Source: Wuchereria bancrofti
Lineage: Eukaryota > Nematoda > Chromadorea > Rhabditida > Onchocercidae
DNA length: 49,636 bases
Direction of reading: 5' to 3'
Assembly (NCBI GenBank): GCA_005281725.1
Contig: SSBO01000001.1
Coordinates: 10,020,862-10,070,497 of the forward strand
Within the stretch, counting starts at the first letter, position 1, and each line of letters opens with the position of its first letter. The notes below the pieces were generated by a model. It saw nothing but the letters and a program-made list of their open reading frames with translations. It was not told the origin of the DNA and did no database searches. Positions 10,815 through 21,371 of this stretch are shown here, in pieces. The translations under genes and the position numbers were made by a program.

Positions 10815-13800
10815 ATGGATTTTGCAAAAACTGCTACAGCTCCACTATTAACACCACCGGAGCTCGATGTAAGAGAGGCTTTCGCAAAGGTATGTATTTA
10901 TTTCTTCTTCCGAAACTGACCAGTATTAGACTTACTGGTTTCCAAGTACCTTTAATATTTTCAAATTTCATTTTCTAAATGTTATGCAAGTATAAATTAT
11001 GATCGTTTCTGCAAAACCAAAGCATATACATTATTATGAATGGAAATTTAAGATTTTAAGATGAGCAGAACGCTCACATATTGGTTTTGCATTCTTTTGA
11101 ATCTTCATTCCAGTAATGCCCCGATATGCCAAATTTTCAGGTCATCCATATATGGAAAGAACGGTGTCATACAGTAAATAGACGCTTATTAGGTGTTGTG
11201 TCAGTAGGTGAACAGAATTCTAGGCATGATCATATACTAACATTACCTCATGTATTTTCGAAAAATGTTGAAATTCGTAAATTCATTCCTAGGTCACCCG
11301 ATGTTTTTTCGACCTGCGCATATGAAGCTTCTTTTTGGTTAGGCTCACTCCTTTTATTATAAAAGTATGTCTTTATTGAGGATAGATTCATTCCAAGTGA
11401 AATTTATTGCTGTTGAAATGAATTAGTGGAATTTCGAGATTCAAATTGAAAATTTGTTTTTAAAGAGCCTGAGTTCATCATAGGATTTTGCTTTTAGCTT
11501 TATAGTTAGCGTAATATTTTTGGCATTGGCAAAGATCTGAGAAACTTTTGTTAGAAAAGCTGTATACAGTATATCTTGGACCGGTTTACATCAATTGTTA
11601 AATATATAGTTATGATTAATAATTAAGATTGTACAGTTTAGATGAATATGTTGTGGAATTTCGGCCTTATGTATTGGACGAGAAGCGACATCCCCATGTT
11701 TCTTTTCCATATCGTCTTGCTTTGGAAGAAATTTCAGATCAGCAGTGGTACGTTGTTTAATTTATACAGTTATAACAATGAATGTTTTTATTTAATCAGT
11801 AATACTTTCAGTAATATTGGTAATGCTTTGTTTTCTTTTTTCAGGAATCTAAGCCTTTTCGTCTGTAATAATGCGACTAATTATAATTGGTTGCAGAAAG
11901 TTGCATTTCCGCGTTTACTGAAGTGAGTTTCTGTGATTTTTTGTGATTTGCTTCTAAAAATTTTACTATTCCGTGCTTCCAGATGGTTTTCTGAAATTGA
12001 TGAACAAAAGGGTATCGCAGCTTCACATAGATTAATTAATATGGAACATTATTCCCAGGTCTATTGTGAAATCAAAAATAAGTGGGGCCAGCAAATTGCA
12101 GCAGTAAGTCTTTCTGCTATCCTAATAGTTGAAATTTTGTATCTACTATCATTGATTTTGTGTAATATAACAATGAGTCCGAATCACTGATTAATGTGTA
12201 TCTTTTCATGTTCATCCAAATTTGAATTAGTTTGATTTTTCAAAATTCCACATTTATTGAACTTTTTTTTTTTGGTTTTTTAGACCTGGACAGAAAGGAC
12301 GAATCCACAGAAATTTGTTTATGAAGACTGCGCTATTGCAGCTTACCTAATTGTAAGGAGAAATTTCTTTGTTAAAGCAGTCATTTTTTTAACGAACTAC
12401 TGGAAAAGTGAATTTTAGGTCTACTGGCGGCAGAAAGGCTTCTTACCACATAAATTTTGTGATATTGGTTGTGGTAATGGCTTACTTGTATATCTCTTGC
12501 AAAAGATGAAGGTTTATTTTTTTTCTCAATTATTGAATTCTTTAGAAAAAAAAATTCATAAAAAGAATCTCCCACCACCATTTTTATTCACAGTTGCAAA
12601 AACCAATGTTTTAGGTCTCACTAAATGTGATGAGCTTATAGGTAAATGGTTATGGAATTGATTTAAGACAACGCAAAATATGGACAAAATTTGCTGGAAC
12701 TGATTTGAGAGAAAAAACACTGAATCCAAAAGAAGATTTGTTGAGTGATAGCGATTTTCTTATTGGGAATCACACAGATGAGCTGACACCTTGGATACCT
12801 ATTATGGCTGCTAGGTTTATTTTGTAAAACTTGAAATTTTTAACGAAGCTTATTTTTACAGTCAACCAGTAAATAGGTTAGCACCTCCTTGTATTCATCT
12901 TTGGTCAGAACTCTAAATATGCGAAATGTTCACTTTTTCCACTTTATTTATTCCTAGTTATTGAAATCTTTTGAAATCCGCAGTTTTAAAAAAGATTTTC
13001 AAAAATGAATGTTTAAAAACTCTTATAGCCATCAATTTCAGATCCAGAAGTAACTTTTTCTTATTGCCATGTTGTCCATTTGATTTTTTTAATCGTTTTC
13101 AAAAAAAGTGTGGTATGGCTGCTGCTAGTTTATATTCATCTTATCTTTTGTTCATTCGCAGTATCTGCTTGAGGTAAATTTGATATTCAATAATGACAAA
13201 CTTTTCTAGCAATTTTTCCCTCTTCGTTGAATTATTCTGAAAAGCTCACTAAAGAAGTGTTCAGGCTGGGTTATTGCGTTGAAGAAGATCGGCTAAAAAT
13301 TCCATCAACGAAGCGCTATTGTTTCCTCTGCACAGTACCTGCTAGCGGTTTAGTAGAAAATGTGGAAAATGTTATAAGTAATATACTGACGCGTACGAGT
13401 TTACCAAATTTCGTTCCAAGAGAGAAAATTGAAAGGGTAATTTGCGCTTTCATTTAATGTAGAACTTTTCTGAGGACTCTACAAAGTTCAAAAGTTCACT
13501 TTTTTTGCTCTATGAAGTTATATGTGAAGGAGAATTATTACTTTCGTTAAAATTTTAAAACCTATAGATCACAACTAGTAGCTGACGAATCAAAAACAAT
13601 TTTCGTGCTGAATAGAGAGTGTTTCTATGCGCAAACATTGATTTCAGATAAGAAATTGTTCCAAACTTTCTCGGGATTTTCAACAGGCACTTACTGCAAA
13701 GATATTCAAGCGTCTCTTCGAACTATCATCGGACAAAGCAACAGTGTAAATATATATACATTTAAACTGGAGAATTTGATATCATAGATTTTGAACTTTT

Positions 13801-14359
13801 TCAAAATTTTCGAAAGCTGGATAGTTGGGTAAGTATGCGTTATAGATCTTGACATTAGTCAATCGCATTAAATTATGTGTTTCAGCTATTGGCACAAAAG
13901 ACAGTCATGCTCTCTAAAAGAGATAGCTGATGTACTTAATGAGGAAGAAAAAGCGCAGCTTCGAAATTCAGACGGTGGTTTGCAAACATTCCTGAAAAAT
14001 CAGCATCAAATTTTCAAAGTAAGACACAAGTGAGATCAGTTTCTCTCAAGTATAGAAATGAAAGAAAAAAAAAATGGCGGTAATATTGATCCTTCCATTC
14101 TTGTACCTTACAGATGCAGTTGCAAAAAACTGAATTCTGTAAATTATACTTTTGTCTTTTAATGAGCAGAATTCCGATTTCTTATTTTCAGTTATCAAGT
14201 TAATTTCAGGTAATTAAAGGCACTGTTTCAATACGTAATTGGGCTGAAGAAGGCAATCGAAAAGTGGAAGGAAAACTAAGGACAAGGAATTGTTGGTTTC
14301 ATAAATATCATCCAAATGGTTGTCCATTATCAGCTGAAGATTGTTCTTACAAACATTGA
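10815..14359 (+). CDS. TRMT44: tRNA(Ser) uracil-44 2'-O-methyltransferase, TRMT44/Trm44 family
   Basis: Thirteen exons: 10815-10889, 11141-11292, 11637-11747, 11845-11922, 11983-12103, 12284-12352, 12419-12511, 12642-12814, 13042-13173, 13265-13436, 13648-13745, 13886-14018, 14210-14359. Phases join to 518 residues. The SAM-binding motif I is FCDIGCGNGLLVYLL at about 215-229. Next come NGYGIDLRQRKIW, then GNHTDELTPWIP (~275-286), and LLPCCPFDF (~298-306), all hallmarks of the Trm44 (AdoMet methyltransferase) family. DRLKIPSTKR follows. The C-terminus is a CCCH finger with C497, C507, C514 and H518 (spacing 9-6-3), as in animal members. Trm44 makes 2'-O-methyluridine 44 in tRNA(Ser) using SAM in the cytoplasm. 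Exon 10 starts at 13265, not at the nearer TCTAG at 13209, because only that choice keeps frame and the family's spacing. It is shorter than the human protein. Confidence 0.92.
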
Positions 14360-14430
14360 ATCTTTTACATACATCTCAATTGAATTGAATTGCAGATTTA
14401 TTCACCTCACAATCTGAATGCATCATAGAT

Positions 14431-14546
14431 AATAAAAATTTTTTCCTTTTCTGATTCAGTCTTGTCGTAAATTGTTTGTATGAAAATGATATTAAAAATG
14501 GAAAGAAAGCCATTGCAGGTGATGAATTTTCTGTACAACCAATAAA
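14431..14546 (+). terminator. Candidate poly(A) signals of TRMT44
   Basis: AATAAA occurs at 14431-14436 and 14541-14546, about 70 and 180 bases after the stop codon, and again at 14731. In such AT-rich DNA the hexamer is common by chance, so only the position supports it. Confidence 0.35.
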
Positions 14547-15574
14547 CCAATATAAAAGATATCAGTTACATTTGTTGATAATAACCTTACATTGAATTGC
14601 AATGAAGCAAAATGTTTTCAGCCCATCTGTTAGCATATCAAGGCAAAATTTTTGTATTTTATGAGGATTGAATGCAGAGTTGAGCTGATTATCGCACTTA
14701 TTTCATTGATGCACCTTATGCCAATTGTTCAATAAACGACGATGTTACGATGTTGCTCAGTGGAAAATGTAACAGTTAAAATTTTGCTAGAAGAAAATAT
14801 GTTTACAATGATGCAAAGAAAAAAAAAAAAAGAAAAACCATTACACATACAATGAACAACTAGTTACATATTAGTACATTAATATTATAAATCAATCAAA
14901 ATAGAGGCATTTTTGGCAGCCAAGAAATTCACATCACTGCTTGTACTTATAACTAACTAAGCAGAGGTCATATATTTTTTTTTAAAAGTTTAAAAAAAAA
15001 AAGCATCCATGCTTATAGTGTAAGGCGCAAGAAATTACTAATTATTAAAAAGAGATACAAATAAATATGCTCTATTCAAAATAAATATGAAACAATCATT
15101 TCTCCTATTTTAACTTTCTTTTGGAGAAGCTCAAATAGTATATGTTAAGCACAATTCTTTAAACTTAAAAAATAATTCTGGTGAATTATTATTATTATTT
15201 TTTTTTTTGAAAAATCTAAATTCCAAGTTCAACTTTAAATTTATTAAAGCATTCAGTGAATGCATATCTGACAGTAATAAATTATGACTATTTTCGATGG
15301 TCATGAAAAGAAATAAGTGAATGCAAAGATTTTCTTCATAAAAATATGTCAGGAAATAAAACAGTTCGTAATTGTTCCTGAGATTTCACGAGGTTTAAAA
15401 TGAACTAGAAAAAGAAAAAAAAAAGGAAATGATCTAGATGTATCTGAAATTTTGCAAGACATTTTTTTCTTTTTTTAGGTATTATTTACACTTTCAAAAA
15501 ACTAATAATTTATAAAAAAAAAAAAAAGAAAACTAAATTTTTAGACGAGATCGATGGTAGGGAGATATTTGAAT
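14547..15574. other. Convergent 3' intergenic region
   Basis: About 1 kb between the ends of TRMT44 (plus) and the CAP-Gly gene (minus). It is AT-rich with many homopolymer runs. A minus-strand AATAAA (TTTATT on plus, 15240-15245) lies 330 bases past the CAP-Gly stop and may be its poly(A) signal. No exon or RNA gene was seen. Confidence 0.5.
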
Positions 15575-18500
15575 TCAAACTGAAATACCACTATCTATTA
15601 CAGTGCCCGTTGTTCTTGATGCCGTTTCATGATAATTATTGCCTCCGGAAACTGATGATTGCTCATTTGCTCGAGTACTGAAACTATTAAATAAAATGTT
15701 AAATAGTAATTAGAAAAAAAAAAACCAATTAAAACATCCATCATAAAATTTTAAATGATAAAATTTGTCAAATTAATCTAAGAAATTTTTTTAACAAAAT
15801 TACCATCTTTTGATTCAATAATTTCTTTAACAATAAAAGTAAAAGCTGTTTTTTTACTTTCCAATCATAAATTANNNNNNNNNNNNNNNNNNAAAAACCA
15901 ATTAAAACATCCATCATAAAATTTTAAATGATAAAATTTGTCAAATTAATCTAAGAAATTTTTTTAACAAAATTACCATCTTTTGATTCAATAATTTCTT
16001 TAACAATAAAAGTAAAAGCTGTTTTTTTACTTTCCAATCATAAATTATTAAAGTAAGTTTTTTTCTTTTTCCTTTTTTTCAAAATGAAACATAACCGTAT
16101 AGCTAAAATTAATTCTCATTATTTATTTATTTATTTATTTACTTATCTGAATTATCATCTCATTTGAATGATATGATGATAACTTACAGACGAGGAGTTC
16201 CTTCATCATCTGCATCATGTGCATCATCAAATGATAACCTTTGTGAGCAGCTACGATCTTTTGCTATAAATAAATTTAAATTTTTAAAAATATGAGAAAA
16301 ATCTAAACTATAGCATAAAATTTATAAAAAAATTAATCAAAAATATAATATACCAATGAATGTTCCTTCTGGTGTATAAATGGTATCAATATTTCCTTTA
16401 CTAAATCGATTACGACCTTGTTCCAGGTATAATGAAATTACCGAACGAGTCATCACATCACCACCTAAAATATAAATCATTAATTATGTAGGATTTTTTT
16501 TTTTCGTTTATCTGATTTCTAAGATATTTATTATTTTTTTTTATTTATTTTTCTTCAGATATTTCTTTTTTTTTTTTCATTTTTCTCTTCAAGTCATGAA
16601 ACAATAGAATTTACTTTTATCTCACTTCCTTATTTTTTTTTGTCGCAACTTTTTTTAGGATAATATAAAATTATATCATTATTATTATTATTAATTATTG
16701 TTGTTACTATCTATTATTATTTGTTGTTTATTATTATCATTATTATTGCCTTATCACCATTATTATTATTAATTTACTGTTGTTATTTATTATTATCATT
16801 ATTCTTATCTTAAGATCATTATTATTATCGATTTATTATTATTACTACTATTTACTATTAATATTATTATTATTGCTATTATTATTATCTCTATTACTAG
16901 TATCTAAAGTTGAAAAAGCATAGAAAATTGACAAAAGATTTAATAATACGAATATCGCAAGATACGTTGCAAAGAATGAAAACAACTTCCCCACATATTA
17001 TGGAATTTAACAATTACAAATCAAAAAATAGGTATAAACTAACTTATCATCAATTCATTAATTTATTTACAAAAATTTTAAACTTCAATTCAAAAATGAA
17101 ATATTTTCTGAAATTAATTCATACGTGATTGTGAAGATCGAAGCGGAATAGTAGAAGAAGTAGGACGTTGTTCACTTTGACATAAACGAGTTGGACAAAT
17201 GTTCACTGATTGTGGACTACGATATTTTCTAAAAATGATTAAATCATTTTTTTTTTCTTTTTTTTAAAAAAAAAAAAATGCAAAAGTGATACTATGAATA
17301 TATTTTTTATATTGTTCAATAGGCAAAATTAGCAACTTTAGATTATTTATCAAAATTTTTTTATGAGTAAATTTTAAATTAATAAAATTGCAAAAAGAAA
17401 AAGTTAAAAAATTAAATTTTCCATAGCTTACATTGCAGAATCAGTTTTAACAGAGTTTGGTTCACCCTCAGATGTCGATGATTCCATTTCCTCAATTTTG
17501 TATCGCAATAAATCATTCTCTTTAAGCATTGATTCAGATATTACTGCTTGATTACGCGCAGAACGTTGTAACTCTTCAAATTTCGATGTCAAAACTCTGC
17601 AAAAAAAAAAGTGAGTTAAAATTTTAAAAAATAAATTAATCTCTGGTAAATTTAGCATAACTTTTGTAATGTGAAAAACTTAAATGATCTAATTAATGAT
17701 CTAATTATTTTCAAATATTGATTACACACTTTTCTGTATTAGTTTTTTGATCCACCAATATTTTTAGCTCTCGAACACGATGTTTTAACTTGCTTATTTC
17801 AATATCTTTTAATGGTATCTCCTCCACTTTCAATTGCAATTTTGCATTCGAATGTCGTAGTGTTTTAATTTCTGTTGATTTAATTTCCAATGCTGTATTT
17901 AAGCTGCTAATTTCTTTTGACAATTCCTAAAATTTGAACTTTTAATTAACTAAAATTACAAATGAAATTGTAAATTATCCGAAATACATTCATTATCTAT
18001 CCTAACTTTCTATCATTTTTGTTTCAATTTAAAAGTATCGAATACATCAAAGTTTTAATAAAAAAAAAATATATATATCATTTTATATCATTTCTTCCTA
18101 TCAATTTTTTTTTAAAAAAAAAGGCAAAAAAATGTGAAAAATTATTTATAGGACTTAATATATTCAAAATTTAACTGATTTAAAAAAAAAAAAATTTACC
18201 GCAACTTTTTCATTTGTATCTTTACTTAGTGTTGCTTCAAGATTTTTTTTATCTCGGATGAGTTCTTCTAAAACTTTTTCCGCTTCCGCTAATTTACTAT
18301 CCAAATTGGCGCATTGAATTTGATTGGAGCGGCTAAGGCGTTCAATTTCCGCTTCATGAATGCAACGTTGTTCATCCAATGTTCGCATTAATTCATCATT
18401 ACATTCTATTAACTAAAATAAATTAAAATATCGTTAATTTGTAATTTATTATTGAAAAAACTACAAATATATATTCTATTCAATAATTATCTAATTAAAT

Positions 18501-21332
18501 TTTTTAAAAAAAAAATTTTAAACTAATAACAAATAGAAGCAAAAGAAGTGTTTAGGCTTATTTTGTTAATTATAAGATATCATCAAGTCTTATCATAAGA
18601 AATGCAAATAATTTTAATTTATTAAGCATCAAATATAAGTGTAAGAGTTAAATTTCAATTGATAAGATAGATAATTTGAAATATCGTAAAAATGATAAAA
18701 TTTGCTAACGATTTCATAATATACATACAAAATAAATAATTAATTAAAATAAATATTTTTCATTAAACTTTTTTTAACTTTTCTCTCAGATTTATGAAAT
18801 AAACAATCGAATATTTAAATGTTATTATCATTTTATGCTAAAAATTTATTAATTTTTCAAAAAATTAACAAAGAACTTGCAAAAATTATTGATGCAAGTA
18901 TTAATAATATTTATTTTCTTTTTTTTGATATATTGCATAAAGTAAAGAAATAAGAAGAATAAACTGTATGATTATCATTATCAATTAAACAAAAGAATAT
19001 TTTAAGCAAAAATAAAATAAATAATTAATGAAAGTAGTTAAGTAATAATAATTTAAGCAAATAATAAAATTTAAATAATTAAGTGAATAATAAACAAATA
19101 AAATAAGAGTTACTGTAAATTTTTTAAAAATACAAGTGAAAGGAATTAAAATTTATGAGCATTATATAAATTAAATATATATTGTTCTAAATTTTTAAAC
19201 TCACATGTAGTTCATACGTGAATGACCTATTAGTATCTTTGGATGATCAAAACTACAATAAACTTTTCTTTGATCCATCCGACAGTCATTCATCTAGAAA
19301 TTACTTTTAAGAAAATATTCGCTCAATCTTGTCCATCTGCTCAATATAGCAATCTTTAATCCATTTAATTACTCGTCATAACAGTTTATTTCTTTTTTTT
19401 TTTGATTTAAATATAATTTTTTAAATTTGTTTTATACAATTTAAACATATATTTTTTCAATAATAAAAAATTTAAGCATATTTAATTTAGTCCATCTGCT
19501 CAATATAGCAATCTTTAATCCATTTAATTACTCGTCATAACAGTTTATTTCTTTTTTTTTTTTTGATTTAAATACAATTTTTTAAATTTATTTTATGCAA
19601 TTTAAACATATATTTTTTCAATAATAAAAAATTTAAGCATATTTAATTTATTCCTATCATCTTATTATGTAAAATGATAGTTATCATAAAGTTGCAGATA
19701 AATATTTGTGAAATTTAAATTTAAATTAATTAATTATACACAAATGAAACATTAGTTATTATGAAGAATAAAAAATTTAAGCATATTTAATTCTTTCTTA
19801 TTGTCTTATTATGTAAAACGATAGTTATCATAAAGTTGCAGATAAATATTTGTGAAATTTGAATTTAAATTAATTATACAAAATTAGTTATTATGAAGAA
19901 TAAAAGAAATAAATTGTAACTTTTTGCAAAAATCCTTAATCAATTATGCTTAATTGCTTAATTTCCGCTGAAATTTTCCATTCATCAAGAATATAAATAT
20001 TTTACAGTAGATTAAAAAGTCAAATTTTTCAATATTTTTCTCAAACAATAATACATTTGTTTAGAAATTAGGCCAAACATATATGGCTCTGATTAGAGAG
20101 TACGAATGATCGTATCTTCCTTGCAAAATGAAATTGTTTGGGTCATTTTTCGAAATTACTATCATAAATGGAGCATTGAATGAAGATTGTATAATGTTTG
20201 ATCATTTTAAAGAGATAAAATATTTCTTCATTTTCAAAACTAGCATTATATTCAATTTTGATAAATAATATTTGAAAAAAAAAAAAAATTCTTTTTTCTC
20301 TTCACTTGAAATGAGCTAATAGTTTATTTCCTTTTATTGTTATTTGATGACTATTTTAATAATTGTCATTTTAAAAATAATTTTTATCTAAATTTATTAT
20401 AATTTTATTAGTTATCACTATAAAATAACACTTTCATCATAAATTAATAAGAAACAGAAATAGGCTTTTAATAATCTTTCTTTTTTTTTTATTCTAGAAA
20501 TAACTAATAATGAAATTCATTTTAAACATAAAAAGAGAATGAAAAAAAAATCATAGGTATATCTGGTAAATGTAAAATTAAAATAAACATATTACATTTT
20601 GCATAGAGTATATCTTTACTAATTTAAAAAGAAATATTTTAAAAATTTTCATCTAAATTATTATCTAAATTCAATTATAACATTGTAAAATAATACTTTC
20701 ATTACAAATTAATTAATTAAATAAAAAAATTAGAAAATAAAAAAGCAAATTATAGCATATCTAACTCTACAAAATAACACTTCCATTATGAATTAATTCA
20801 AAAAAAAAAAAAATTGGAAAATAAAAGAAAATCTAATCATGCACACCTAACCCCATAAAAGAAGAATTTGATTACGAACAAATTTAAAAAAAAAAAATTA
20901 GAAAATAAAAAAGCAAATCATAGCATATCTAACTCTATAAAATAACACTTCCATTATGAATTAATTAATTAATCAATTAAAAAAAAAATCTAATCATTAC
21001 ACATACCTGTTTTTCATATCGTTCCTTTATGGAATTTAACTCATCTTCATGATTTTGATTCACTGCAAATAAAATTACAAGAAAGATAAAAATGATAATA
21101 ATTGGCAGAAGAATAGTTGATGTTTGAATTAGTGAAAATGATAGAGCAGATGATGCTGCAGTTGTAGTGCATGCTAATAAAATTATATAAATTGTTGTAG
21201 ATGAAAATAATGATATTAAAATAAATGGTAATACAACAAGACCAGGTGTTTTAAGTCGTATTAGATTTGGTATTACACAGAATATTGGCATTATTTCAGT
21301 GAAATATTTGATTACAGAAGGTAGAAGTTGAA

Positions 21333-21371
<39 letters not shown>

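Larger units (their letters stand above)
18413..21006 (-). other. 2.6-kb intron with nested duplications
   Basis: This is an intron between CAP-Gly exons. It holds three local duplications: 19331-19489 repeated at 19490-19650; 19623-19767 repeated at 19768-19904; and a unit of about 169 bases around 20725 repeated around 20895. No coding exon was seen. Confidence 0.7.

Noticed and set aside
13210..13264. Extension of TRMT44 exon 10 to the TCTAG acceptor at 13209
   Set aside because: Phase does not match the preceding exon, and it would insert residues not expected in the family.
21336..21368. Poly(A) run as the tail of a retroposed element
   Set aside because: No retroelement or processed gene sequence next to it and no target-site duplication seen.
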